From Symbiodinium natans (taxonomy: Eukaryota > Sar > Dinophyceae > Suessiales > Symbiodiniaceae): a stretch of DNA of 64,000 bases. The DNA is taken from NCBI GenBank assembly GCA_905221605.1, contig CAJNDS010002491.1, forward strand, positions 43,501 through 107,500, read 5' to 3'. Every line of letters begins with the position of its first letter. The first letter of the stretch is position 1. Positions 30,310-41,715 of this stretch are shown piece after piece. The notes beneath the pieces were generated by a model. That model made no database searches. It saw only the letters and a list, made by a program, of their open reading frames with translations, and was not told where the DNA came from. The position numbers and the translations under genes were made by a program.

Positions 30310-30375
30310 ACCCTGGAGTCGACCGAGTCCGGTCCACCTGTTAGGGCGCAGCGCGTGTGGATGCTGAGATTTGAC
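30310..30375 (-). CDS. Exon VKSQHPHALRPN
   Basis: It runs CAGAG|GTC to AACAG|GTGGACC. Clean borders but no recognised family. Confidence 0.45.
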
Positions 30376-30769
30376 CTCTGCCAGCGGGAAGATTCTAGGG
30401 TGCAGGCTTTGGGGTTTAGGGTTTAGGGTTTAGGGCTAGGGTTCCGAGGCTTGGGGTTTCGGGCTAGGGTTTGGAGTTTCGGGTTCAGGTTCAGGGCAAG
30501 GTTTCGGCCTTGGCGTTTGGGATTTTTGGGGGGCTTCGGGTTTCCTAGGGAGTTCCTATGAGCCGCAGCTCAGAACCTTACACCCTGAAGTCTAACCCCT
30601 AGGGTCTGAAGAGCCTTGCCTGCCTCTCCCTCCGGTTTTGAACCAAAGAGGTCAAGATAAGACTCATGCACTTGGGGGGGGGGGGGGGGGAGGGGCGGTG
30701 AACAACTAGGGTTCCTATTGTTTCGGTATCGATACTGATTGAACATGACACAAAACGGCCACGCCACCA

Positions 30770-30850
30770 AAAAAAACAACTTGCAATTCTCCCCATTGTG
30801 CTTGGTGGTTAAGAGCGGGAGTATGGCATGCCTGTCCTGGGCGAACCTAG
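30770..30850 (-). CDS. Possible exon AILPLLTTKHNGENCK
   Basis: It starts GCCCAG| and reads DRHAILPLLTTKHNGENCK, after which the frame becomes T-rich. The 3' border is unknown. Confidence 0.35.
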
Positions 30851-31054
30851 TTACCCTAAACGATAAACCTTGTATCCTAGCCTAGTTGCCCAAATCCCGA
30901 CATCCGAACAGCCCTGGACGTTTGCTACCATAGGGGTTTACGCTCTCCTACGCCCTGGCCCCCGAAACCCTAAACCCTAAACCCAAAAACCTAAACCCTG
31001 AACCCTGAACCCTAAACCCTAAACCCTAAACCCTAAACCCTAAACCCTAAACCG

Positions 31055-31145
31055 CCCAGCCGGGGCGGCGGCGGTGCTGCCGGTGGCGGGGCCAGGTGTG
31101 GCTGGGGCTCGCAGCGGACGATGTCGATGAGAGCCCTGGGGAATC
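31055..31145 (-). CDS. Exon with proline-rich tail (ALIDIVRCEP)
   Basis: It starts CCCCAG|G and reads ALIDIVRCEPQPHLAP then a Pro/Ala run. It ends GGGCG|GTTTAGGG, where the telomeric repeat provides the GT. Confidence 0.5.
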
Positions 31146-31721
31146 CCAAAGAGGAGGAGGTTCGGCTTTAGGGTTTAGGGTTTAGGGTTTAGGGTTTAGG
31201 GTTTAGGGTTTAGGGTTTAGGGCTGAGGGCTTAGGGTTTATAGGGTTTAGGGTTTAGGGTTTAGGGTTTAGGGTTTAGGGTTTAGGGTTTCGCGTTTTGA
31301 GTTTCGGGTTTAGGATTTTGGAAGCCCTGAACCAACAATGTTAACTCCTAAGCCCTCGACCCTGAACCCTCAGCCAGGACTGCACTCGCCCCCTCTGCCC
31401 GCCAGCCCCCGCCTCCCTCGCGTTTAGGGTTTAGGGCTTAGGGTTTAGGGTTTGGGGTTTAGGGTTTAGGGGCGTTTGTCCTGTGGGCGCATGGGCTTTG
31501 AAAATTGCGGGTCAGTTTAGGACTTATGGATAGTTAAATAGACCCTATGAATCTTGCAAACCCATTGATCCCATAAGCCCCACGACGGCCACAAGCCCTG
31601 TGAGCACCGAGCCACAGCGAACGACTCACCCACACCCTATAAACAACAAACAACCCTAAACCAACAAGCAACCCTAACCCTAAACCCTAAAACAAACCCT
31701 AAACCCTAAACCCTAAACCCC

Positions 31722-31809
31722 GCCTGCCATCTTCGCCCATCACTGCCGCCTCCCCGAGGAGCTCCGCGTCGCGGAGCAGGCGTCCCGCCGAGAGGAGCCT
31801 GTAAAATTG
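31722..31809 (-). CDS. Exon LLSAGRLLRDAELLGEAAVM
   Basis: It starts TTTTACAG|G and reads LLSAGRLLRDAELLGEAAVM then GEDGRR, bordering a telomeric tract. A helical segment with no family match. Confidence 0.52.
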
Positions 31810-31964
31810 GGCCCGGATGGTGTAGGGTTTAGGGTTTAGGGTTTAGGGTTTAGGGTTTAGGGTTTAGGGTTTAGGGTTTAGGGTTTAGGGTTTAGGGTTT
31901 AGGGTTTACAACCACCCATATGCATCGGAAGCTTCGGTTGTGAAAATGGTTTAGGGTTTAGGGT

Positions 31965-32065
31965 TTAGGGTTAACAACCACCCATATGCATCGGAAGCTT
32001 CGGTTGTGAAAATGCGAGTGCCACGCTGATACTGCCGACGTTGTCTTAGCTAATGCTGCCTGTGA
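31965..32065 (-). CDS. Exon AALAKTTSAVSAWHS
   Basis: It starts ATCACAG| and stays open through a 40-base segment that is repeated on the other side of a short telomeric tract (31913-31953). The reading includes SAWHSHFHNRSFRCIW. The true donor is unclear because of the duplication. Confidence 0.42.
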
Positions 32066-32099
32066 TGGGGGGCTTGCCAAAGTCGAGGCACCCTTTTTG

Positions 32100-32620
32100 A
32101 GGGGTTCCTGTAAAGAAAGGAACATGTTCGGGGTTTCTTTGGGGGGGGGGGGTTACGAATATGAGGGGCCCCTGCACAATAGTGGGCTTCCCTCTGAGAG
32201 TAAGGACCCCACAGAGGGTGCCCCTACCCTTAGAATAAGGACCCCAAAGAGGGTGCCCCTATTTCGGGAACCCCTAAACCCTAAACCCTAAACCCTAAAC
32301 CCTAAACCCTAAACCCTAAACCCTAAACCCTAAACCCTAAACCCTAAACCCTAAACCCTAAACCCTAAACCCTAAACCCTAAACCCTAAACCCTAAACCC
32401 TAAACCCTAAACCCTACCTGTGCTTGGGAAACCCCCCCAAACATACTTCCGAAGCGGCCCCTTGCCTCGGACCCTAAACCCTAAACCCTTAAACCCCTAA
32501 ACCCCTAAACCCTAAACCCTAAACCCTAAACCCTAAACCCTAAACCCTAAACCCTAAACCCTAAACCCTATACCCTAAACCCTATACCCTATACCCTGAA
32601 CCCTAACCTGGCCCGAAGCC
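32100..32620. repeat. Element plus long telomeric arrays before the satellite
   Basis: An inverted-repeat-like element (about 32090-32270) is followed by CCCTAAA arrays (32274-32416, 32471-32600). One short open segment at 32425-32465 may be an exon. Confidence 0.5.
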
Positions 32621-32696
32621 CTAAACGGGTGGAGTTTTTTTTTGGGTCTTTTTTTTTTTTTGGCATTTTTTTTTTTGGTCGGTTTTTTTGGTTTTT

Positions 32697-33420
32697 TCTA
32701 GGAAAAACCCTACTTTCCTTACATTTTGGACGGATTTCCTGTCATTTCCCTTAGGTTTTCGTTGGTTTTTCATAGGGAAAAAACCTATTTTTTTTACATT
32801 TTGGACGGATTTCCTGTAATTTCCCTTAGGTTTTCCTTGGTTTTTGCTAGGGGGCAAACCCTATTTTCCTTACATTTTGGACAGATATCCTGTCATTTCC
32901 TTCGTTTCTTGGGCTTTGAAGCACGCTTGGTACGGCTTAAAAGAAGCGGGGGGGGTTGGGGGGGGGGGGCGCAGCCCCCCCACTTGCAAACACCTCTTGG
33001 GCTTTGAAGCACGCTCTGCGCGGCTTCCAAAAAAAAAGAGCGGGGGGGTTGGGGGGGGTCTCACACGATGCTTTTCAACTAGTTTCTTGGGCTTTGAAGC
33101 AAGCTTGGTACGACTTAAAAGAAGCGGGGGGGGTTGGGGGAAAACACAGCCCCGCTCCCCCATTTGCAAACACCCTGCTCACATGACGGGTGTCAACAAG
33201 TTTCTTGGGCTTTGAAGCACGCTCTGCACGGTTTGAAAAAAAACGAGGTTTTCGTTGGTTTTTCCTAAGGAAACCCTCTTCTGATTACATTTTGGACGGA
33301 TTTCGTCAAACGTCAAAGCGTACGTTGCTTTTCCTTAGTTTGTCCTAGGGAAAACCCTATTTGGTTCGTTTTCTTGGTTTCTATCATTCCCTCTATATTT
33401 TCATCGGATTCATACTTTTT
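32697..33420. repeat. Tandem repeat of about 76 bp, ACATTTTGGACGGATTTC
   Basis: The motif ACATTTTGGACGGATTTC recurs at roughly 76-bp spacing (three units from about 32720) and again near 33286. Between are CCCTTAGGTTTTCSTTGG segments. Inverted sequence of similar kind occurs at 35915-36020, so the two blocks bracket the satellite below. Confidence 0.7.
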
Positions 33421-35720
33421 TTTCAACTAGTTTCTCGGGCTTTGAAGCACGCTTGGTACGGCTTAAAAGAAGCGGGGGGGGTTAAAGGGGGGGGCAGCCC
33501 CCCCCCCATTTGCAAACACCCTGCTCACATGATGGGTGTCAACAAGTTTCTTGGGCTTTGAAGCACGCTCTGCACGGCTTTAAAAACCGGGGGGGTTGGG
33601 GGGGGGGCGCAGGCCCCCCCCCCATTTGCAAACACAACGCACACACGATATTTTTGAACTAGTTTCTTGGGCTTTGAAGCACGCTTGGTACAGCTTAAAA
33701 GAAGCGGGGGGGTTGGGGGGGCTGTGTCCCCCATTTGCAAACACCCTGCTCACATGATGGGTTTCAACTACTTTCTTGCGCTTTGGCTGAAAAAAAGCGG
33801 GGGGGTTGGGGGGGGCGCAGCCCCCCCCATTTGCAACACAATGCTCACACGATGTTTTTCAACTAGTTTCTTGGGCTGCCCTTGGGCTTTGAAGCACGCT
33901 TGGTACGGCTTAAAAAAAGCGGGGGGGTTGGGGGGGGGGCGCAGCCCCCCCCCATTTGCAAACACCCTGCTCACATGATGGGTGTCAACAAGTTTCTTGG
34001 GCTTTGAAGCGCGCTCTGCACGGCTTAAAAAAAAAGCGGGGGGGTTGGGGGGGGCGCAGCCCCCCCCATTTGCAAACACAATGCTCACACGATGCTTTTC
34101 AACTAGTTTCTTGGGCTTTGAAGCACGCTTGGTACGGCTTAAAAGAAGCAAGGGGGGGGTTGGGGGGGGCTGTGCCCCCCATCTGCAAACACCCTGCTCA
34201 CATGATGGGTTTCAACTAGTTTCTTGGGCTTCGGCTGAAAAAAAGCGGGGGGGTTGGGGGGGCGCAGCCCCCCCCATTTGCAAACACAATGCTCACACGA
34301 TGTTTTTCAACTAGTTTCTTGGGCTTTGAACGGCTTAAAAGAAGCGGGGGGGGTTGGGGGGTCTGCGCCCCCCATTTGCAAACACCCTGCTCACATGATG
34401 GGTGTCAACAAGTTTCTTGGGCTTTGAAGCGCGCTCTGCACGGCTTAAAAAAGCGGGGGGGTTGGGGGGGGGCGCAGCCCCCCCCATTTGCAAACACAAT
34501 GCTCACGATGTTTTTCAACTAGTTTCTTGGTCTTTGAAGCACGCTTGGTACGGCTCAAAAGAAGCGGGGGGGTTGGGGGGGGGCGCAGCCCCCCCCCCAT
34601 TTGCAAACACCCTGCTCACATGATGGGCGTCAACAAGTTTCTTGGGCTTTGAAGCACGCTCTGCACGGCTTAAAGGTTGGGGGGGGCGCAGCCCCCCCCA
34701 TTTGCAAACACAATGCACACACGATGTTTTTCAACTAGTTTCTTGGGCTTTGAAGCACGCTTGGTACAGCTTAAAAGAAGCGGGGGGGTTGGGGGGGCTG
34801 TGCCCCCCATTTGCAAACACCCTGCTCACATGATGGGTTTCAACTACTTTCTTGCGCGTTGGCTGAAAAAAAGCGGGGGGGTTAGGGGGGGGCGCAGCCA
34901 CCCCCATTTGCAATGTTCACACGATGTTCTTCAACTAGTTTCTTGGGCTGCCCTTGGGCTTTGAAGCACGCTTGGTACGGCTTAAAAGAAGCGGGGGGGG
35001 TTGGGGGGGGGCGCAGCCCCTCCCATTTGCAAACACCCTGCTCACATGATGGGTGTCAACAAGTTTCTTGGGCTTTGAAGCGCGCTCTGCACGGCTTAAA
35101 AAAAGCGGGGGGGTTGGGGGGGGCGCAGCCCCCCCCATTTGCAAACACAATGCTCACACGATGCTTTTCAACTAGTTTCTTGGGCTTTGAAGCACGCTTG
35201 GTACGGCTTAAAAGAAGCGGGGGTTGGGGGGGCTGTGCCCCCCATCTGCAAACACCCTGCTCACATGATGGGTTTCAACTAGTTTCTTGGGCTTCGGCTG
35301 AAAAAAAGCGGGGGGGTTGGGGGGGGCGCAGCCCCCCCCATTTGCAAACACAATGCTCACACGATGTTTTTCAACTAGTTTCTTGGGCTTTGAACGGCTT
35401 AAAAGAAGCGGGGGGGTTGGGGGGTCTGCGCCCCCCATTTGCAAACACCCTGCTCACATGATGGGTGTCAACAAGTTTCTTGGCTTTGAAGCGCGCTCTG
35501 CACGGCTTAAAAAAAGCGGGGGGGTTGGGGGGGGCGCAGCCCCCCCCATTTGCAAACACAATGCTCACACGATGTTTTTCAACTAGTTTCTTGGGCTTTG
35601 AAGCACGCTTGGTACGGCTTAAAAAAAGCGGGGGGGGTTGGGGGGGGCGCAGCCCCCCCCCATTTGCAAACACCTGCTCACATGATGTTTTTCAACTAGT
35701 TTCTTGGGCTTCGAAGCACG
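32925..35720. repeat. Satellite array with G-run/C-run hairpin units
   Basis: More than twenty units of roughly 110-140 bp. Each has a part like TTTCTTGGGCTTTGAAGCAC, a poly-A, then GCGGGGGGGTTGGGGGG, a GCGCAG turn, CCCCCCC and ATTTGCAAACAC. Two unit types alternate: one with CCTGCTCACATGATGGG and CTCTGCACGG, one with AATGCTCACACGATG and CTTGGTACGG. The G-run and C-run can pair as a hairpin. Open frames across the array are by-products of the repeat. Confidence 0.85.
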
Positions 35721-35723
35721 CTT

Positions 35724-35895
35724 CCTTTCTTCCTTCCTTGCTTCCTTCCTTTCTTCCTTCCTTTCTTCCTTCCTTGCTTCCTTCCTTTCTTCCTTGCTTC
35801 CTTCCTTCTTCCTTCCTCCTTCCTTCCTTCCTTCCTTGTTTTCTTCCTTTCTTTCATCCTTCCTTCCTTCCTTTCTTTCCTTCTTTCCTTCTAAA
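35724..35895. repeat. TTCC-type microsatellite
   Basis: About 170 bases of CTTCCTTCC with small variants, directly following the last satellite unit. Confidence 0.9.
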
Positions 35896-36214
35896 ACCTA
35901 CCAGAAATAACGCTTTCCTATGAAACCACAGAGAAATTACTGTTTTTCGTACGAAAAACCACGAAATGCATCAAATCCTTTAAAAATGTGGAGGGAATGG
36001 TGGTTTTCTTAGGAAAAACCAAGAAAATCGACCAAAAAAAAAAAAAAGGCCCCCCCCCCCCCAAAAAAAAAAAGACCCCAAAAAATAGGCCCTCCGCCCT
36101 AAACCCCTAAATCCTAACCTTCAACCCTAAAGGCTGCCCATGTTTGCCCATGAAGCTCGAACCCTAAACCCTATGGAGCTGAACCCTATAAGCCCTAAAC
36201 ACCACGACCCCCCG

Positions 36215-36255
36215 CCAACACGCCAAGATGCCACAATGCACACTTCTCGTTCGCA
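36215..36255 (-). CDS. Exon AANEKCALWHLGV
   Basis: It starts TCCCAAG| and reads AANEKCALWHLGVLA. CALWHLG is WD40-like. The border on the 3' side is unknown. Confidence 0.42.
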
Positions 36256-36399
36256 GCCTTGGGAAGGAGTTAGGGTTTAGGGTTTAGGGTTTAGGGTTTA
36301 GGGTTTAGGGTTTAGGGTTTAGGGTTTAGGGTTTAGGGTTTAGGGTTTAGGGTTTAGGGTTTAGGGTTTAGGGTTTAGGGTTTAAATCTTGCTGGAAGC

Positions 36400-36494
36400 T
36401 CCAGAAGGCCCTGCCCCCTACCCTTCTCCCTCAATTTCTCTCTATCACTCTCTCTCTCCCCCTCTCTCTCTCTCTCTTTTTCTCTCACTCTCTT

Positions 36495-36532
<38 letters not shown>

Positions 36533-36590
36533 TTCTTTCTCTTTCTCTCTCTCTCTCTCTGTGTCTGTCTCTGTCCCCGTCCCTCCACGA
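36400..36590. repeat. TC-rich microsatellite
   Basis: CTCTCT runs with occasional TTTC and GTGTCTG units. Confidence 0.88.
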
Positions 36591-36662
36591 AGATACGTGC
36601 TAAACCCTCCGGCCCCTCTCCCCCCTCTCTAACCGAGAAAGCCCTGCCTGGAAAATACCTCC

Positions 36663-36703
36663 TGAGACTGTTCCTGACCAGGATGGGCCACGATACCCTA
36701 CAT
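36663..36703 (-). CDS. Exon GIVAHPGQEQSQE
   Basis: It lies between TATGTAG| and CAGGAG|GTATTT. Both borders are canonical; no family. Confidence 0.45.
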
Positions 36704-36951
36704 AGTCTAATCTCTTAGAAAGCCCTTCATGGGGTTGATTTTTCTAGACCCTAAACCCTAAACCCTAAACCCTAAACCCTAAACCCCAAACCCTAAACCC
36801 CAAACCCCAAACCCCATCCTGACATCGGAGGGCTTCAGAACTTCAGGGGGGTGGCGGGGGGGGGGAGGGGTGCAGAACGCCCGGCCACATCGGAACCCTC
36901 GTTTTCAAGCCCCGGCCGCCCGAAATGTTGAAAGCCCAACCCCTAACTCTA

Positions 36952-37071
36952 CAGGGTGGGGCCCCCTAGTTATAAGTAGAGTTATAAGGGCCCTAAATTG
37001 GGTTATAAGGACCCTAAGTTAGGTTATAAGTCCCTTAACTACAGTTAGTATAGTAAGGGGGCCCCACCCTG
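36952..37071. mobile_element. 120-bp inverted-repeat element, family A copy 3 (inverted)
   Basis: Reverse complement of the other two copies, flanked by TA. Confidence 0.9.
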
Positions 37072-37435
37072 TAAGCCTGCAGGTGTGAAAACATAAAGAT
37101 CTAGACCCCCTCAAGGCCTCTGCTCGCCCTGACCCTCCCTCCTCCTCCCCAAATTCCTGAACCTCACAAACCCCCTAAACCCTATAACAAAGCCCTAAAT
37201 CCTAAAGCTCAGGATTTGACGAGAACAAAACGCCGCAAACCCTAACTAAACTCAACTGAACCCCAGACCCACCAACTAAACTCACAACCCCAAACCCCCA
37301 AGAACAAAACCCTCAACCCTCCACCCTGAAGACTAACCCCGCCCCCCCCTCCCAACCACGCCCCCGACCCTAGACCCTAAACCCTAAACCCTAAACCCTA
37401 AAACCCTAAACTCCCAAAAAGACGGTCCCAGCTAC

Positions 37436-37489
37436 CGCGGCGATGTCATCCCTCAGGCCCGCAATGGTCTGGTCCGGCGCGCTCCTGAC
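37436..37489 (-). CDS. Exon VRSAPDQTIAGLRDDIAA
   Basis: Eighteen codons between TTTTTGCAG| and GCG|GTAGCTGG. Strong borders and G/C-rich third positions. No family recognised. Confidence 0.65.
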
Positions 37490-38194
37490 CTGCAAAAAGG
37501 TTAGGTTTAGGGTTTAGGGTTTGGGTTTAGGGTTTAGGGTTTAGAACGCTTAGGTTTAGGGTTTAGGGTTTGGGGTTTAGGGTTTAGGGTGTAGGGCTTG
37601 GGGTTTAGGGCTTAGTGCTTAGGGTTTCGGGCTTGGGGGTCAGGGTTTCTTGAATCCTAGTCCCCAAACCTGAAAGCCTAAACACGATAGACCCTAAGCC
37701 CTGAACCCTATGGGACCCTAAACCCTGTAAACCAGGAAAAAATCTGAACCCTAAACTCCAAAAGTGCAGAATCCTGTGGCCTTTAAGCGCTGAATCCTGA
37801 AAGCCTAAAGGCCGAAAAGCCTGAAGTCTCAAGTCTCAACACTAAAACCGGGCTTAGGGTTCCTAAACCCTAAACCCTAAACCCTAAACCCTAAACCCTT
37901 CGGACACTATAGGGTTCCAGTTGAAGGCCTTCGGGGCTTCGGGGCTTATAGGGCTTAGGGTTCAGGGTTGAGAGCTAGGGACGCAAAAGGAAAAACACCT
38001 GGTAGTTGGCTTTGTTTACATCAGGTTTTGGGTTTAGGGTAGGGTTTAGGGTTTAGGGTTTAGGGTTTAGGGTTTAGGGTTTAGGGTTTAGGGTTTAGGG
38101 TTTAGGGTTTAGGGTTTAGGGTTTAGGGTTTAGGGTTTAGGGTTTAGGGTTTAGGGTTTAGGGTTTAGGGGTTTAGGGCTAGGGTTTAGGGTGT

Positions 38195-38275
38195 AGGGGG
38201 GCCTCGGCAAGAAGCTCGCCGCTGCAGGCCACCCTCGCGCTTACGAGAACGCTCTCGCACTCCGCCATCAAGCAT
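38195..38275 (-). CDS. Exon ESVLVSARVACSGELLAEAP
   Basis: An ATG opens MAEC then ESVLVSARVACSGELLAEAP, bordered by telomeric tracts. The third-position bias supports this frame. It could be a first exon. Confidence 0.45.
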
Positions 38276-38416
38276 ACCCAGGAAGTACTTAGGGTTTAGG
38301 GTTTATAGGGTATAGGGTTTAGGGTTTAGGGTTTAGGGTTTAGGGTTCAGGGTTCCAGAGTTTAGGGCTGCAAGGCCTTGCAATCGCCATAAGCAATGTT
38401 CTTTTGTCAGGGTTTA

Positions 38417-38670
38417 CTAAAACCCTAAGCTCTGTGGCATTATAGGATATCCTGGCCCATCCTGTGGGACTGGAGCAGGCTCTGGGGTTTCGGAGCTTCG
38501 GAGGTTAGCGGGTTTGCTGTTGATCCGAGCCATCTCATCCCTAAAACCTAGTTCCCAGCATTCGCCGGAGCGTCTTCTCAGATTCTCATCGTGGGCTACC
38601 AGACTTGCGCCAGCTGCGGCAGACGCGTGCAGACCCACCAGGCCCGAATGTCTGCGCCAACTGCAGAAGT
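38417..38670 (-). CDS. Unassigned coding-like segment
   Basis: Two overlapping minus frames are open. One has SLVAHDENLRRRSGECWEL, the other starting after CTGCAG| reads LAQTFGPGGSARVC, which would follow KVYQ of the exon at 38845 in phase. The choice is not settled. Confidence 0.4.
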
Positions 38671-38844
38671 CAACCCTGGCATGAAACTGGGACGCCCGCT
38701 AAACTGGGTTAGGTTTGGGGGATCTCTAAAGCTTTATAAGGATTATAAAAGGACTTAGCTACCCGTAAAGCCCTCTGAAAAAAAGACTCCTATAAAATCT
38801 GATCCTCTTACACCGAATAGGGATGGGATATCCTAGGGGCCTAC

Positions 38845-38924
38845 CTGGTAAACCTTTCCAAGCCCGACTTCTACTGATACTGAGCCCGCAGGGATCCTTT
38901 CTCTCAAGTTCCGTTCGCCGACGT
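38845..38924 (-). CDS. Exon VGERNLRERIPAGSVSVEVG
   Basis: It reads VGERNLRERIPAGSVSVEVG then LGKVYQ. The acceptor is GGGTTTAG|AC, i.e. the telomeric repeat itself, and the donor CCAG|GTAGGCC is the end of an introner-like element (38754-38844). Confidence 0.7.
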
Positions 38925-38999
38925 CTAAACCCTAAGCCCTAAACCCTAAACCCTAATCCCTAAACCCTAAACCCTAAACCCTAAACATACGCCATAAAA

Positions 39000-39200
39000 G
39001 CCTCAAGCCCGCGCTGACCTCGCAGTAGCCACCATCAGGAAGCCCGAAATGTCAGCCCAAACTCTAAAACCCTGAACCCTGAACCCTAAACCCTAGCCCT
39101 AAACCCTAAACCCTGTCCCCAGGGCCCACCCTTTCTCGGCCGCAGCACTCATCTCAGTTGACGGCTGGGCCAATTCAAAAGCTGATTGCTGCAAACAGCG
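39000..39200 (-). CDS. Two small open segments
   Basis: At 39000-39060 FGLPDGGYCE ends GAG|GTCAGCG. At 39115-39190 a segment after TTTGCAG| reads QSAFELAQPSTEMSAAAEKG. Neither has a family match, and the second has weak third-position bias. Confidence 0.38.
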
Positions 39201-39359
39201 CAGGCGGCTGGGCCCGATTGGGCTCCTAAAACTGGCCCTGAGCCCTACACAACAACTCTAGGGTTTATAGGGCTTAGGGGCTTAGGGGCTTAGGGGTTTA
39301 GGGTTTAGGGTTTAGGTTTAGGGTTTAGAGTGTAAGGTTTAGGGTTTAGCGGTTAGTGT

Positions 39360-40090
39360 TTAGGCTTCTCTGCAGGTTTGCGGCATCAGCATGAGCCCAG
39401 TGGACGTCTCAAGGAAGCAGATCTTCCCATTCCGGGAATGCCTAGGATCATTCATCATAGCGCTCGATTCCCCCACGGCACAAAGGAAATGGAACCAAAC
39501 CAACCCTTAACCCTGTATCTGCAGATTTCCCTGACTGAATTCAGTTCTAAGATTCTAGATTCTGGACCTCTGGCAGCAGCCATGAGCCACGAGCGCCTAA
39601 GTTAGCTGCTCCGTCTCGGGCTTTTGGTACACAAAACGTGGCAGGTGCACGATTCCCATCCTAACCCGCAGCGCGTGTGCGGGGATTGGTCCTGGGACAA
39701 ACGGTGCTGTGCGCAGCGCACAGCAAAACACAGCTTGAGGAGTGCTTCTGTTGATGAAGTCAGTGCCGACACGTGTGCTGATGTCCGCGCACTCTCTTTC
39801 TCGCATGCAGTTTCGCCTTTCGTTGTGTTTAGCGCTGCCCTGAGAACCCTGAAGCCCAACTTAGTTGCTGAGTTCATAAGCCCCAAAAAGTCTACACTTT
39901 CAGTTCTATAGGAGACTCTACTATCCCAAGAAGTGTAAAGTGTACTCATGCAGCTACTAAGCCCAAACTGCATGCTCATGGACACGACCGTGGCTACGAA
40001 GCTGCATCGCAGCCGAGCCACGGAATTCCAGATGCTCCGAGCATCCATGCAAAGATTATATGGGATTCTTGGCAGCTCGCAGGATGGGTT
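39360..40090. other. Unique sequence with open frames on both strands
   Basis: This 700-base stretch has only sparse telomeric repeat. A 148-codon minus frame (39602-40048, MDARSIWNSVARLRCS at its start) and a 95-codon plus frame (39624-39911) overlap. A separate minus frame at 39365-39500 has GKICFLETSTGLMLMPQ. I recognise none of them. Confidence 0.35.
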
Positions 40091-40203
40091 CTTGTAGAGA
40101 TCTTTGGGGAGTCTAGCCCTAAACCCTAAACCCTAAACCCTAAACCCAAAATCCAAAACCCTAAACCCTAAACCCTAAACCCTAGCGTGTGTAGCTCTTG
40201 GAT

Positions 40204-40206
40204 CCC

Positions 40207-40241
<35 letters not shown>
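40204..40241. repeat. ATG trinucleotide microsatellite
   Basis: About twelve GAT/ATG units. It may lie in an intron or in an acidic/His-rich coding stretch on the minus strand; no evidence for either. Confidence 0.85.
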
Positions 40242-40242
<1 letters not shown>

Positions 40243-40513
40243 GCCTCATCGCCCATCCTGGATGCTAGACTAGAGAGAACCGCACTTCGAGTGTCCGCCT
40301 TTCCGGAAGGACCCCGGGGTCAACAAGTGACCTTCAATAAAGCAAGGGGTTTAGGGTTTAGGGTTCAGGGTTTGGGGTACTGAACCCTAAGCCCTCAACC
40401 CTAAACCCTAGCAAACCTACACCCTAAACTCTAAACCCTAGCAACCCTCAACCCTCAACCCTCAACCCTAAACCCTAGCCCTAAGCCCTAAACCCTAAAC
40501 CCCTCCTTCAGGA

Positions 40514-40615
40514 GACGACGGTCACCCGCTTGGGCGAGGCGTCCGGCACGGCGAAGAAGACGCTTCGCTGCGGACTCACCGAGCTGGCAGCGCTGTGGCA
40601 GCTCTGGGGCCTTTG
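40514..40615 (-). CDS. Exon SVFFAVPDASPKRVTVVS with stop
   Basis: The frame with G/C-rich third positions reads SVSPQRSVFFAVPDASPKR then VTVVS and TGA, a candidate last exon. Its 5' border (AAAG|GCCCCAGAGC) is duplicated at about 40740-40760 across the telomeric tract. Confidence 0.45.
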
Positions 40616-40859
40616 AGGGATATAGGGGTTTACAGTAGGGTTTAGGGTTTAGGGTTTAGGGTTTAGGGTTTAGGGTTAGGGTTTAGGGTTTAGGGTTTAA
40701 GGTTTAGAGTTTAGGGTTTAGGGTTAAGGGTTATTGCTGGGGTCAGCTCTGGGGCCTTCAAGGTTGCTCTTAGGGGGGAGGGGGGTTAAGGGTATTTAGG
40801 TTGATTTTTTTTTTGGTGGGGCGGAGGGGGTTTGGGTATCTAGGGTTATTTAAGGCATT

Positions 40860-41600
40860 TGGAGGCTTACGGTAGTTTTAGAGTAGGGCATTGCGGCATT
40901 TTCGGTACATGCTTTAGGGCAATGAACTAATGGCTTGAGGATGCTTCATTCGCAGTTGGACTTTCAAGGTCGGTTCTGTAACAGGGACGCAGCCGTAGAA
41001 GCTTGCCACAAAAAAAACACCAAGGAGACACCAAACTGGTTTGAAGAATCTGAGGGGGGAAGGGAGAGTTCGTTGCCCGGGACTTTCTGTCACGACAATT
41101 CTTGCTGTAGGATGCATAAGTTGGCGGCTGGTTCAAAAAAAACCTAAACCCTAAGATTCTTTGGAACCCGTCTGCTGTAACCCTAAACCCTAGGTTGTTG
41201 GCTTCAGGACTCTGGTCGGTGAGTGCTTCAGGCTTTGAGGGCAGTAGAGGAGCTGGGAGTTTAAGATTTGCTTTCTGATTATGAAATAAGCTTGCTCCTG
41301 GCACGCTCCTCTCCTCGTTGCCACCAAAAGAATCTTCACACGTTCGTTGAAAGGGTTGAAAACTGCAGGGACTATAGAGGGTATACCTACTGGTTCTTCA
41401 GAGGCACTGAGGGGCATAGGTACTTCATGTCCCACTTTATGTACACTGTACAACCTCAAAGGAATTCTGTAGGGTACTAAATTCCACTCATCCCCCTATA
41501 TATATATATATATACATACATAAGGGATTCTATAGGGTCCCTAACTCCCTGATTCCCTACGCTTAGACTTTTTGGGGAGGTCGAACCACTCAAGTCAGTG
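40860..41600. other. Unique sequence and an inverted-repeat element
   Basis: 40920-41300 is unique with overlapping open frames on both strands and no recognised family. 41388-41560 is a degenerate copy of the CTGGTTCGTAGTAGGGAA element with an inner (TA)n run. Confidence 0.4.
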
Positions 41601-41659
41601 TGACCCCTGACAGAACCCTAAACCCTAAACCCTAAAGCCCTAAACCCTAAACCCTACAC

Positions 41660-41715
41660 CCACTCAGCGCTGGGCGTGGAGTAGCCCGAATATGCCTTCG
41701 CACCTTGGCTCTGTC
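41660..41715 (-). CDS. Exon VASDRAKVRRHIRATPRPAL
   Basis: It starts GAAAG| and reads VASDRAKVRRHIRATPRPAL. Flanked by telomeric tracts on both sides. Confidence 0.48.

Noticed and set aside
32870-35923. Many 60-180-codon frames with repeated FANT, GGVGG and SWALKHA blocks
   Set aside because: They are produced by the satellite units in all frames and both strands.
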